From positions 1 through 14,600 of the forward strand of contig NZIN01000014.1 of the NCBI GenBank assembly GCA_002689905.1: DNA of 14,600 nucleotides, read 5' to 3'. Position numbers and translations under genes: made by a program. Shown here piece after piece: positions 1-7,708 of this stretch. Source of the stretch: Rickettsiales bacterium. Its GTDB lineage: Bacteria; Pseudomonadota; Alphaproteobacteria; TMED109. How positions within the stretch are numbered: the stretch's first letter is position 1; every line of letters begins with the position of its first letter. The notes beneath the pieces were generated by a model that was not told the DNA's origin, did no database searches, and saw only the letters and a program-made list of their open reading frames with translations.

Positions 1-335
1 AGAATACAGTAAAAATAAAAAGATTTTATACTTGCTCTAGATCTAGCTAAAGATCTAGCCTTAAGATTTGGGTTATTATTTTTTAAATAAGATAACCAAG
101 ACCTAAAATCTCTAATTTTAAGGTCTTTAAAATCAACTATTTCTATATTGTTGGATGATATATGAGAGGACAGAAAGTTTAGAAAATATTTAAAATCATA
201 GGAATAACTGCAAATAGTATTTTTACTATAGCCTTTTTGGTCCGAAAGCCATCCCATCCAATTATTATATACTTTTATAGTTTTAGTTGAGCATAGTGAT
301 TCTATGCTTTTCGGAAAATCCTTTTTAGAGGTCAA
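1..335 (-). CDS. xerC: Tyrosine recombinase XerC, N-terminal part (runs off left edge)
   Basis: A minus-strand reading frame stays open from 335 to the window edge and gives about 111 residues. They match the N-terminal core-binding (SAM-like) domain of Xer recombinases: a tryptophan-rich start (NNWMGWLSDQKGYSKNT), then a Y..DF..FL helix, a RDFRSWLSYL segment and ARSLARSRASIKSFY. The catalytic domain with its Arg/His/Tyr residues lies outside the window. Xer proteins resolve chromosome dimers at dif during division. No ATG, GTG or other usable start lies close to the domain except TTG at 335-333. This TTG overlaps the TGA stop of fsa (TTGA), which suggests translational coupling to fsa. XerC is preferred over XerD because a xerC beside priA and fsa is common in alphaproteobacteria. 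That choice is inference; membership of the Xer family is well supported. Confidence 0.82.
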   Translation of the reverse strand, partial: MTSKKDFPKSIESLCSTKTIKVYNNWMGWLSDQKGYSKNTICSYSYDFKYFLNFLSSHISSNNIEIVDFKDLKIRDFRSWLSYLKNNNPNLKARSLARSRASIKSFYFYCI

Positions 336-988
336 AAAGTTTGTCCTGTTTTTCCCCAATCTTCCATGAAGCTTTTAAGACCAGTATCAGTTAAAGGATG
401 CTTTATCATTTGTTTAATTATTTTTGTAGGAATAGTAGCTACATCTGCTCCCATCTGAGCAACCTGTGAAACTTGTAAAGGACTTCTAATTGAGGCAACT
501 AATACTTTTGTTTTCAAGGTATCAGGGTAATTTTCATAAATTGTAACTATTTCATCTATGAGATTAAGTCCTTCACCACTAATATCATCTAATCTACCTA
601 TAAAAGGAGATATATAAGAAGCACCCATTTTAGCAGCTAGTATAGCCTGAGATGAAGAAAAACATAGAGTAACATTTACTTTAATAGATTTTTGACTTAG
701 TGTTTTACAAGCAATTAAACCATGTTCCGTTAGAGGAACTTTAATAACTATATTATTTGCAATTTTAGAAAGCTCTGTTCCTTGACTAATCATTTCATTT
801 TTATCTAAAGATGTAACTTCAGCTGAGATAGGCCCAGAGACAATTTTTGCTATTTCTTTTATGACTTCTTTAAAATCTTTACCTGATTTATAAATTAATG
901 ACGGGTTTGTTGTTACTCCATCTATAATGCCTATATTAGAAAGTTCACTTATTTCTTCAATGTCTGCTGTGTCTACAAAGAATTTCAT
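332..988 (-). CDS. fsa: Transaldolase / fructose-6-phosphate aldolase family protein
   Basis: This 218-residue protein has the length and motifs of the small TalC/MipB (Fsa) branch of transaldolases. These are class I aldolases that form a Schiff base in a TIM barrel and act on fructose 6-phosphate or sedoheptulose 7-phosphate in the cytoplasm. It begins MKFFVDTADI, has the GVTTNPSL loop at residues 24-31, and carries the Schiff-base lysine in VIKVP (Lys83). GADVATIPTKIIKQM near the C-terminus is also typical. Whether it works as a transaldolase in the pentose phosphate pathway or as an aldolase cannot be decided from sequence. The ATG at 988 is preceded by AAAAGG about seven bases upstream, a fair ribosome site. 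The gene is divergent from priA, and its stop overlaps the likely TTG start of xerC. Confidence 0.93.
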   Translation of the reverse strand: MKFFVDTADIEEISELSNIGIIDGVTTNPSLIYKSGKDFKEVIKEIAKIVSGPISAEVTSLDKNEMISQGTELSKIANNIVIKVPLTEHGLIACKTLSQKSIKVNVTLCFSSSQAILAAKMGASYISPFIGRLDDISGEGLNLIDEIVTIYENYPDTLKTKVLVASIRSPLQVSQVAQMGADVATIPTKIIKQMIKHPLTDTGLKSFMEDWGKTGQTF

Positions 989-1021
989 TTAAATACCTTT
1001 TTGTAAAATATATTGATATAA

Positions 1022-1027
1022 ATTATA
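1022..1027 (-). promoter_or_regulatory. Possible -10 element for fsa
   Basis: The 48-bp divergent spacer between fsa and priA holds a perfect TATAAT on the minus strand, about 34 bases ahead of the fsa ATG. No good -35 box is visible at the expected distance, where the sequence falls inside the priA start. The spacer is almost all A and T, so a chance match is quite possible. A priA promoter must lie in the same spacer or inside fsa, but I cannot point to one. Confidence 0.3.
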
Positions 1028-1036
1028 TTAAATAAA

Positions 1037-2143
1037 ATGAACAAAATAGAAAGCATAAAAAAACATTACTATGATATTGTATTAGCCTATAATCTTGATA
1101 AAACTTTACTGTATTTTAGTAAGACTAAACTTCAGGTAGGCAACTTGATAACTGTCAGTATTAGAAAAAAACTAGTATTAGGTTGTGTATTAAAAGTCCA
1201 TAATTCAAAACCATTTCAAAAATTCCATATCAAAGAAATAGAGGAGTATTATGAATATTACACTCTGGACCTTAAAAATATAGATTTTTTTAAATGGGTA
1301 AGTGAATATAATTTATGTAGTCTAGGACTTGCATTAAAATTAATAATATCAGATAGTAAATTTTTAAAACCAAAAACTGTCAAAAAATATAAAGTTAAAG
1401 ATTTAGTTGGGTCAAGGTTAACAAAAAAACAAAACAATTTTTTAAATTTAATAGGAAAGAAAAATTCACAGCAAGTATTACTTGAATCAAATAATTTTTC
1501 TAATCAATTTATTAATAACTTAATAAAAAAAGGTATAGTAGAGATTGAAAATATAATTGAATCAAAGAACTTTAAAGTAGACCTTAGACAGATTAAAATT
1601 AAAAAATTAAATACTGTACAAAGAAATGCATATAATTATATTTTAGATCAATTTAAAAAAAAAAAGTGCAAGCCCATATATTTAGATGGTCTTACCGGAA
1701 GTGGCAAAACAGAAGTTTATTTTAAAATAATTAAACAGCATTTAAAAGAAAGAAAACAAGTTCTTGTGCTGATACCAGAAATTGCACTAAGTAATCAGTG
1801 GACAAATAGATTTTTTGAGACTTTTGGTTTTTATCCTTTCGTATGGAATTCAACTATTAGACTATCAGAAAAAAAAAAAATTTGGCAATCTGCTATAGAG
1901 GGAGAGACAATAGTAGTGGTAGGAGCAAGATCATCAGTATTTTTACCCTTTTCAAATTTAGGCATTATAATTGTAGATGAAGAGAATGATATTTCTTATA
2001 AACAGGAAGAAAATCCGATTTATCATGCTAGAGATATGGCTATAGTAAAATCAAAAATAAATAATAACAATATTATATTAGTATCTGCTACTCCTTCTTT
2101 AGAAACCTATAGTAATTTTAAAAAAAAAAATACAACTATGTGA
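1037..2143 (+). CDS. priA: Primosomal protein N' (PriA helicase), 5' part ahead of a frameshift
   Basis: This is the first half of PriA, the SF2 helicase that reloads the replisome at stalled forks. Residues 10-55 match the N-terminal DNA-binding domain that recognises the 3' end of the leading strand. The helicase core then follows with Walker A GLTGSGKTEVY (218-228), LIPEIALS (245-252), GARSSVFLPF (296-305) and the SATPSLET motif (350-357). Motif II reads DEEN (314-317), where the family normally has DEEH. The frame stops at TGA (2141-2143) just after a run of eleven A (2120-2130). One more A, or a -1 shift on the run, joins it to the following frame and gives a normal PriA of 719 residues. 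The first ATG after the divergent spacer is used, and the N-terminal domain is complete from there. Without the shift, the product lacks the zinc-binding region and motifs V-VI. Confidence 0.88.
   Translation: MNKIESIKKHYYDIVLAYNLDKTLLYFSKTKLQVGNLITVSIRKKLVLGCVLKVHNSKPFQKFHIKEIEEYYEYYTLDLKNIDFFKWVSEYNLCSLGLALKLIISDSKFLKPKTVKKYKVKDLVGSRLTKKQNNFLNLIGKKNSQQVLLESNNFSNQFINNLIKKGIVEIENIIESKNFKVDLRQIKIKKLNTVQRNAYNYILDQFKKKKCKPIYLDGLTGSGKTEVYFKIIKQHLKERKQVLVLIPEIALSNQWTNRFFETFGFYPFVWNSTIRLSEKKKIWQSAIEGETIVVVGARSSVFLPFSNLGIIIVDEENDISYKQEENPIYHARDMAIVKSKINNNNIILVSATPSLETYSNFKKKNTTM
2120..2130 (+). other. priA: Run of 11 A at the priA frameshift
   Basis: Eleven consecutive A follow the codons for SNF in priA. 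Read as they stand they give KKKNTTM and a stop. With twelve A (or nine), or with -1 slippage, the frame reads KKKKYNYVSLHQRYG. That continues as in other PriA proteins after the SATPSLET motif. The run may be a sequencing or assembly miscount, a true mutation, or a site of RNA polymerase or ribosome slippage. I see no strong stem-loop just downstream. Confidence 0.85.
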
Positions 2144-3195
2144 GTCTTCATCAAAGATATGGTAAAGCTGGAGATCCAAAAACTTTTTTAATAAATATGA
2201 AGTATAGCAAAAATAAGGTTTTAGGAGAAACTACTCTAAAAATTTTAAAAGAAAAAATTACTCTAGACAAGCAAGTATTAATACTAATAAATAAAAGAGG
2301 ATATGCCCCAATTACCATTTGTTCAAAGTGTGGAAAAAAAGAAACATGTAATAGTTGTGATATAAATTTAGTTTATCATAAGAGCCGAAAAAAACTTATA
2401 TGTCATCATTGCGCTCAAGAACAAGTAATAAATGTAAAATGTAGTAATTGTAAAGCCGATAACAAAAAGATTAGTTTAGGTTTTGGTATTGAAAAGGTCA
2501 CAGAGGAGATAAGTAAAGAGTTTAAAAACATTAGTATTATATCATTATCTTCAGATAGTATTAAAAAAAATAATTTTTCAGAGGTTTTGCATGATATTGA
2601 AAAAGGTAAAATTAAAATTATTATAGGAACGCAAATAATTAGTAAAGGCTTTAATTTTTTAAAGTTAGATAGTGTATTTATATTAGATTTTGATTTATGG
2701 TTTTACAACACTGACATTAGAACTAATGAAAAAATTTTCCAATTAACCCAACAAGTTTCAGGAAGAACTAGCAGAGATGAAGAAACAGGTGAAGTATATA
2801 TACAGACTTATGACACTAAGAATTATTTATTAAAGCATATAATATTAAATAACAGAGATGCTTTTTATGAAAGAGAATTAGCACTAAGAAAAAAAATAGC
2901 ATTACCACCCTTTTCTAAGTTAGTAGCGATAATATTAAACAGTAAAAATATTACATTCCTAAGAAAAATATCTATAGATATTAAAAAAATGTTAGAGCCT
3001 ATCAAAGGTATAATAGTATTAGGTCCAATTCCTGCTCCCATAGAGTATATAAAGAATGAATACCGTTATAGAATATTAATAAAAACGAATCAGGCTTTTC
3101 TTGTACAAAAAGTATTAAGAAAATATAACTTCAATACAATTTTAAGTAATAAGGCTAAAATGAAAATTGATGTAGATCCTTTAAGTTTTTTTTAA
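2140..3195 (+). CDS. priA: Primosomal protein N' (PriA helicase), 3' part
   Basis: This frame holds the second half of PriA. It opens in the A-run region and has only a GTG (2140) as formal start, so it is better read as a continuation than as a separate gene. It carries the eight zinc-binding cysteines in four pairs (CSKC, CNSC, CHHC, CSNC; residues 61-104 of this part), inserted after ILINKRGYAP as in all PriA. The second RecA-like lobe follows, with GTQIISKGFNF (163-173) and motif VI QVSGRTSR (205-212; family form QVAGRAGR). Both arginines are kept but the last glycine is serine. GFGIEKV replaces the usual GPGTERV. The C-terminal domain (LPPFSKL onward) is complete. All cysteines and the full length are retained, so there is little sign of decay apart from the frameshift. 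Confidence 0.88.
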   Translation: MSLHQRYGKAGDPKTFLINMKYSKNKVLGETTLKILKEKITLDKQVLILINKRGYAPITICSKCGKKETCNSCDINLVYHKSRKKLICHHCAQEQVINVKCSNCKADNKKISLGFGIEKVTEEISKEFKNISIISLSSDSIKKNNFSEVLHDIEKGKIKIIIGTQIISKGFNFLKLDSVFILDFDLWFYNTDIRTNEKIFQLTQQVSGRTSRDEETGEVYIQTYDTKNYLLKHIILNNRDAFYERELALRKKIALPPFSKLVAIILNSKNITFLRKISIDIKKMLEPIKGIIVLGPIPAPIEYIKNEYRYRILIKTNQAFLVQKVLRKYNFNTILSNKAKMKIDVDPLSFF

Positions 3196-3212
3196 TATTT
3201 TAGTATTCTATA

Positions 3213-3241
3213 TTGCAACTATCTATATGGTGTGATAGATA
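3213..3241 (+). promoter_or_regulatory. Candidate promoter for the atp operon
   Basis: The 70-bp gap between priA and atpH has TTGCAA (3213-3218), a 17-base spacer, then TAGATA (3236-3241) preceded by TGA, an extended -10 pattern. The -10 matches the sigma-70 consensus in only three of six positions; GATAAA just downstream is an alternative. The position, 24 bases ahead of the atpH ATG, suits an operon that must be strongly expressed. This is a pattern match only. Confidence 0.35.
3220..3241. repeat. Perfect 7-bp inverted repeat upstream of atpH
   Basis: TATCTAT (3220-3226) and ATAGATA (3235-3241) are perfect inverted copies around an 8-base centre, ATGGTGTG. The right arm covers the candidate -10 box. 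It could be an operator dyad or a weak RNA hairpin. The arms are AT-rich, so chance is a real possibility. A further TAGATAGATATATA stretch runs up to the atpH start. Confidence 0.4.
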
Positions 3242-3265
3242 AATTCTTATTAGATAGATATATAT

Positions 3266-3841
3266 ATGACAGAAAAAATACAATATAATTCAGAAGTTTC
3301 AAGAAGGTATAGTAAAGCACTTTTTAAGCTAGCTGCTGATAAGTCAGCTGAAAAAAAAATATACGATGAAATTTCCAGTCTACTTAATTTTATGACAGAT
3401 AATGAAAAGTTTAATCATATTTTTTGTAGTCCTTTATTAAGTTCAAAAAATCAACTAGGCATAGTTAATAGTCTTTTTAGTGATAAGGATAATAAAAAAA
3501 TAAGAGTCAGCGGCGAAGTTTTTTCTTTTTTTAAAGTAATGGCCAACAATGGCAGGCTAAAAGCTTTGTTAGGAGCTTTATATTCTTTTCAGAATCTTGT
3601 TGAATCGATGCATGAAGAAGTTAATGTGAGTTTAACCTCTGCTATACCCATAAGTGAGGAGGTCTTATCTAAACTTAAAAATATTCTTTCTAAAAGAACA
3701 AAAAAGAAGCTTAATATCACTAGTAGTATTGATAAAAACATTATAGGGGGTATAATACTAAGTTCTGGGTCAAATTTAATAGATGCGTCTATAAGAAATA
3801 AAATATTAAAACTAAATAGTATTACTAAGGGAGTAAATTAA
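3266..3841 (+). CDS. atpH: F1 ATP synthase subunit delta
   Basis: This 191-residue protein is the delta subunit (OSCP homologue) that ties the F1 head to the peripheral stalk of ATP synthase. The N-terminal helical domain starts SEVSRRYSKALFKLA, and the conserved C-terminal segment reads IDKNIIGGIILSSGSNLIDASI, both family hallmarks. It is the first gene of atpHAGDC, the usual alphaproteobacterial arrangement in which the F0 genes lie elsewhere. No clear Shine-Dalgarno precedes its ATG. Its TAA stop shares one base with the atpA start (TAATG), so the two are probably translationally coupled. The GAA-AAA codons near residue 30 form a run of nine A, in frame. Confidence 0.96.
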   Translation: MTEKIQYNSEVSRRYSKALFKLAADKSAEKKIYDEISSLLNFMTDNEKFNHIFCSPLLSSKNQLGIVNSLFSDKDNKKIRVSGEVFSFFKVMANNGRLKALLGALYSFQNLVESMHEEVNVSLTSAIPISEEVLSKLKNILSKRTKKKLNITSSIDKNIIGGIILSSGSNLIDASIRNKILKLNSITKGVN

Positions 3842-5385
3842 TGAATTTAAGTTCATCTGAAATATCTTCAATTTTAAAAGAGCAAATAGAAAAATTTGAT
3901 CTTGATGTAAAAACAGAAGAAACGGGAAAAGTTCTGTCAGTTGGAGATGGAATCGCTAGGGTTTACGGACTAGAAGAAGTTAGTGCTGGTGAAATGGTTG
4001 AGTTTGCTGATAAAACTCTAGGAATGGCGTTAAATTTAGAAGAAGATAACGTTGGTGTAGTTATTTTTGGTGATGATAGAAATATTAAAGAAGGTGATAC
4101 CGTCAAAAGGACAGGAAGAATTGTAGACACGTTTGTAGGTAAAGAATTATTAGGAAGAGTAGTGGATGGTCTGGGTTTAGAAATTGATGGCAAATCGGCT
4201 ATTAAAACAAAAGAAAGAAAAATGGTTGATGTTAGAGCTCCGGGGATCATACCTAGAGAATCGGTCTCTGAACCAATGCAAACAGGACTAAAGGCAATAG
4301 ATGCCTTGGTACCAGTAGGAAGAGGACAAAGAGAGCTTATTATTGGGGATAGGCAAACAGGTAAAACTGCTGTTGCAATTGATACAATAATTAATCAAAA
4401 GGAAAAAAATAAATCTAAAAATGATAAAGATAAATTATTTTGTATTTATGTTTCAGTGGGACAAAAAAGATCAACAGTTGCTCAAATAGTAAAAACCTTA
4501 GAGGAACAAGGAGCATTAGAATATACAGTCGTGGTAGCTGCTACTGCATCTGATCCAGCTCCCCTGCAATATTTAGCACCATACACAGGATGTACAATAG
4601 GAGAATGGTTTAGAGATAATAGCATGCACGCTCTTATTATTTATGATGACTTATCAAAACAAGCAGTTGCTTATAGACAAATGTCACTTTTATTAAGAAG
4701 GCCTCCAGGCAGAGAGGCATATCCCGGAGATGTCTTTTACCTTCACTCGAGGCTATTAGAAAGAGCTGCAAAATTAAATAAAGATAATGGTTCTGGTTCA
4801 CTTACTGCCTTACCTATAATAGAAACACAAGCTGGAGACGTATCAGCGTATATTCCAACTAATGTCATTTCTATCACGGATGGTCAAATATTTTTAGAAA
4901 CAGACTTATTCTACCAGGGTATAAGACCCGCCATTAATGTAGGTTTATCAGTAAGTAGAGTAGGATCAGCTGCTCAGGTTAAAGGAATGAAACAAGTAGC
5001 AGGATCAATTAAATTAGAGTTGGCTCAATATAGAGAAATGGCTGCCTTTGCCCAATTTGGTTCAGACTTGGATGTTTCTACACAAAAGCTATTAAATAGA
5101 GGTGAAAGATTAACAGAGCTTCTGAAACAAGGGCAATATTCTCCTTTAGCAATAGAAGATCAAATTGTAATAATTTTTGCAGGTGTTAATGGCTATTTAG
5201 ACGACTTAAAAGTAGCTAATGTTGGAGCTTTTGAAGAATATTTACTTGCTGAGATCAAGAAAAATTATAAAGAAATCATTAAAAATATAAAAAGTAAGTT
5301 AGCTTTGGATGAAACACTTACTAAGGATTTAAAAAAAGCATTAGATCATATAAAATCCAATTTTGTAAAAGAGCTAGATAAGTAA
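3841..5385 (+). CDS. atpA: F1 ATP synthase subunit alpha
   Basis: This is the 514-residue alpha subunit, the non-catalytic nucleotide-binding partner of beta in the F1 hexamer. It has the P-loop GDRQTGKT (169-176), a Walker B-like ALIIYDD (264-270), LLRRPPGREAYPGDVFYLHS, and the alpha/beta signature PAINVGLSVS with the arginine finger Arg373 right after it. The length is normal for the family (about 510). The start ATG at 3841 is preceded by AAGGGAG at a good distance, the strongest ribosome site in the operon. It overlaps atpH by one base and abuts atpG with no gap. A lysine- and asparagine-rich stretch at residues 186-198 is the kind of loop drift expected in an AT-rich genome. Confidence 0.98.
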   Translation: MNLSSSEISSILKEQIEKFDLDVKTEETGKVLSVGDGIARVYGLEEVSAGEMVEFADKTLGMALNLEEDNVGVVIFGDDRNIKEGDTVKRTGRIVDTFVGKELLGRVVDGLGLEIDGKSAIKTKERKMVDVRAPGIIPRESVSEPMQTGLKAIDALVPVGRGQRELIIGDRQTGKTAVAIDTIINQKEKNKSKNDKDKLFCIYVSVGQKRSTVAQIVKTLEEQGALEYTVVVAATASDPAPLQYLAPYTGCTIGEWFRDNSMHALIIYDDLSKQAVAYRQMSLLLRRPPGREAYPGDVFYLHSRLLERAAKLNKDNGSGSLTALPIIETQAGDVSAYIPTNVISITDGQIFLETDLFYQGIRPAINVGLSVSRVGSAAQVKGMKQVAGSIKLELAQYREMAAFAQFGSDLDVSTQKLLNRGERLTELLKQGQYSPLAIEDQIVIIFAGVNGYLDDLKVANVGAFEEYLLAEIKKNYKEIIKNIKSKLALDETLTKDLKKALDHIKSNFVKELDK

Positions 5386-6270
5386 ATGCCATCGTTAAAA
5401 GATTTAAGGAATAGAATTGATAGTGTTAAATCTACTAAAAAGATCACTCAAGCTATGAAAATGGTTGCAGCTTCTAAACTTAAAAAGGCACAATCTCTTG
5501 CTGAGAGAGGAAGAAGCTATAGTTCAGGATTAGACGATATAGTTAATGGCTTAGTTAACTCTAGTGAATATTTAGACCATCCACTTTTAGGGAGTAAATC
5601 TCCTAATAAAAAAAATTCATTAATTATAGTAGTATCCTCTGACAGAGGACTTTGTGGAGGTTTAAACTCTAATGTTGTTAAAGGAGTGAAGAAAAAAGTA
5701 GCTCAGTTACAAAAGGAAAATTGTTCTATTACCTTAATTTGTTTAGGCAAAAAAGGTTATGATGTGCTTTCAGGATTATATGAGAACTTATTTAACTTTG
5801 AATTGAAGTTTTTACCAGTAGGAGAAATAGATTATCAATCAGCTGAAAATTTTGGTAAGACTATTTTAAATGGCTTTTATGCAAATAACTTTCAAGAATG
5901 TTTATTATTTTATAATTACTTCAAAAGTGTAATTTCACAAGAGGTGAAGGTTGAAATGCTTATTCCCTATCGAAAAAAAATAGCAAGTGAAATTAATGAA
6001 GATAAGCCTACTGATAGGTTTTACGAATATGAACCTAATGAAGAAGAGGTACTTTCAAAGATATTGCCGAAAAACTTTATAGTACAAATGTATAAAGCTA
6101 TTCTAGAATCAAGAGCCAGTGAACAAGGTGCTAGAATGGCAGCCATGGATAATGCTACTAGAAATGCAGGTGAAATGATAGATAGCCTTTCTTTAAAATA
6201 TAATAGACAAAGACAAGCAATAATTACGAAAGAGCTAATTGAAATAATTTCTGGAGCAGAAGCTTTATAA
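5386..6270 (+). CDS. atpG: F1 ATP synthase subunit gamma
   Basis: This 294-residue protein is the gamma subunit, the rotating central stalk inside the alpha-beta hexamer. The N-terminal helix matches the family closely (LRNRIDSVKSTKKITQAMKM, then VAASKLKKAQ). SSDRGLCGGLN lies at 84-94, and the C-terminal helix has the conserved ASEQGARMAAMDNAT region before EMIDSLSLKYNRQRQ. The start ATG follows the atpA stop directly with zero spacing, so expression probably depends on coupling. The stop at 6268-6270 is 16 bases ahead of the atpD start. The length is ordinary for the family. Confidence 0.97.
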   Translation: MPSLKDLRNRIDSVKSTKKITQAMKMVAASKLKKAQSLAERGRSYSSGLDDIVNGLVNSSEYLDHPLLGSKSPNKKNSLIIVVSSDRGLCGGLNSNVVKGVKKKVAQLQKENCSITLICLGKKGYDVLSGLYENLFNFELKFLPVGEIDYQSAENFGKTILNGFYANNFQECLLFYNYFKSVISQEVKVEMLIPYRKKIASEINEDKPTDRFYEYEPNEEEVLSKILPKNFIVQMYKAILESRASEQGARMAAMDNATRNAGEMIDSLSLKYNRQRQAIITKELIEIISGAEAL

Positions 6271-6286
6271 TAAATTGGAGAAACTA

Positions 6287-7708
6287 ATGAGTAAAAACTT
6301 AGGAAAAATTAAACAAATAATAGGACCAGTAGTAGATGTTGAGTTTGAGGATGACTTACCACCTATTCTAAATGCTTTACATGTTAAGGTTGCAAATAAT
6401 AGAATAGTGTTAGAAGTAGCACAACATTTAGGTGAAAATACATTAAGGTCAATTGCCATGTCAGCTACTGAGGGACTTAAAAGAGGAGCAGAAGTATCTG
6501 ATACAGGATCTCCAATACAAGTACCGGTTGGTCCTGAAACATTAGGAAGAATTACAAACGTGGTGGGTGAACCTATTGATGAAATAGGAGAAATTAAAAC
6601 TAAGAAAACCTATCCTATACATAGAGCAGCACCAAAATATATTGAACAATCTACAAATACGGAAATGCTTGTTACTGGTATTAAAGTTGTAGACTTATTG
6701 GCTCCATACTCAAAAGGAGGGAAAATTGGGTTGTTTGGTGGAGCCGGAGTAGGAAAAACTGTATTAATTATGGAGTTGATAAATAATGTTGCTAAAGGAC
6801 ATGGTGGTTACTCTGTTTTTGCAGGAGTGGGAGAAAGAACTAGAGAAGGTAATGATTTATATCATGAAATGATAGAATCTGGAGTTATAAAACCAGGAAG
6901 TAAAGATTCAAAAGCAGCATTAGTTTATGGACAAATGAATGAACCTCCAGGGGCAAGAGCAAGAGTAGCTTTATCTGGTCTGACAATGGCTGAATATTTC
7001 AGAGATGAAGAGGGTCAAGACGTACTATTCTTTGTTGATAATATATTTAGATTTACTCAGGCTGGATCTGAAGTATCTGCTCTTTTAGGGAGAATACCTT
7101 CAGCAGTTGGTTATCAGCCTACTCTCGCAACAGATATGGGTGCATTGCAAGAAAGAATAACCTCTACTAATAAAGGATCAATAACTTCTGTTCAGGCAAT
7201 TTATGTTCCAGCAGACGATTTAACGGATCCAGCACCTGCAACGTCTTTCAGTCATTTAGATGCCACAACAGTTCTTTCTAGGCAAATTGCTGAATTAGGT
7301 ATATACCCAGCAGTTGATCCATTAGACTCAAACTCAAGAATATTAGATCCTAGAGTTTTGGGAGAAGAACATTATAATGTAGCTAGAGATGTACAAAAAA
7401 TTTTACAAACATATAAATCTTTACAAGACATAATTGCAATTTTGGGTATGGATGAATTATCTGAAGAGGATAAATTAGTAGTTGCCAGAGCTAGAAAAAT
7501 ACAAAGATTTTTATCTCAGCCATTTCACGTAGCTGAGGTTTTTACTGGCTTTCCTGGTAAATTTGTTGAAATAGCAGATACAATTAAAGGATTTAAAGAT
7601 TTATGTGCTGGAAAGTATGATGATATTCCGGAAGCAGCATTTTATATGGTAGGTACTATAGATGAGGCTTTAGAAAAAGCAAAAAAAATGGCTAAAGAGA
7701 GCGCTTAA
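6287..7708 (+). CDS. atpD: F1 ATP synthase subunit beta
   Basis: This is the catalytic beta subunit (473 residues from the chosen start). It has the P-loop GGAGVGKT (151-158), the catalytic glutamate in VGERTREGNDL (Glu183), FFVDNIFRF as Walker B (about 248-256) and the signature PAVDPLDSNS (341-350), where the last TS of the common form is NS. The frame is open from a TTG at 6275, but the ATG at 6287 is chosen. It gives the usual MSKN start, and GGAG sits six bases ahead, inside that upstream stretch. It drives ATP synthesis on the inner face of the membrane. It is preceded by atpG and directly followed by atpC with no gap. Confidence 0.98.
   Translation: MSKNLGKIKQIIGPVVDVEFEDDLPPILNALHVKVANNRIVLEVAQHLGENTLRSIAMSATEGLKRGAEVSDTGSPIQVPVGPETLGRITNVVGEPIDEIGEIKTKKTYPIHRAAPKYIEQSTNTEMLVTGIKVVDLLAPYSKGGKIGLFGGAGVGKTVLIMELINNVAKGHGGYSVFAGVGERTREGNDLYHEMIESGVIKPGSKDSKAALVYGQMNEPPGARARVALSGLTMAEYFRDEEGQDVLFFVDNIFRFTQAGSEVSALLGRIPSAVGYQPTLATDMGALQERITSTNKGSITSVQAIYVPADDLTDPAPATSFSHLDATTVLSRQIAELGIYPAVDPLDSNSRILDPRVLGEEHYNVARDVQKILQTYKSLQDIIAILGMDELSEEDKLVVARARKIQRFLSQPFHVAEVFTGFPGKFVEIADTIKGFKDLCAGKYDDIPEAAFYMVGTIDEALEKAKKMAKESA

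Noticed and set aside
39..59. Direct repeat AGATCTAGC, twice, 12 bases apart
   Set aside because: It encodes the conserved ARSLARSRAS stretch of XerC, so the repeat follows from the protein sequence.
2131..2175. Frameshift-stimulating stem-loop after the priA A-run
   Set aside because: Only a four-base stem (TCTT/AAGA) is visible, too weak to support programmed ribosomal frameshifting on its own.
3963..4250. 95-residue minus-strand open frame
   Set aside because: It lies wholly within atpA on the opposite strand, is rich in Ser, Pro and Thr as a shadow of coding sequence, and has no family resemblance.
6275..6286. TTG start for atpD giving four extra residues
   Set aside because: This stretch contains the GGAG ribosome site for the ATG at 6287, which gives the usual beta subunit start.
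6265..6459. 64-residue minus-strand open frame
   Set aside because: It is antisense to the atpD start and is a shadow of that gene.
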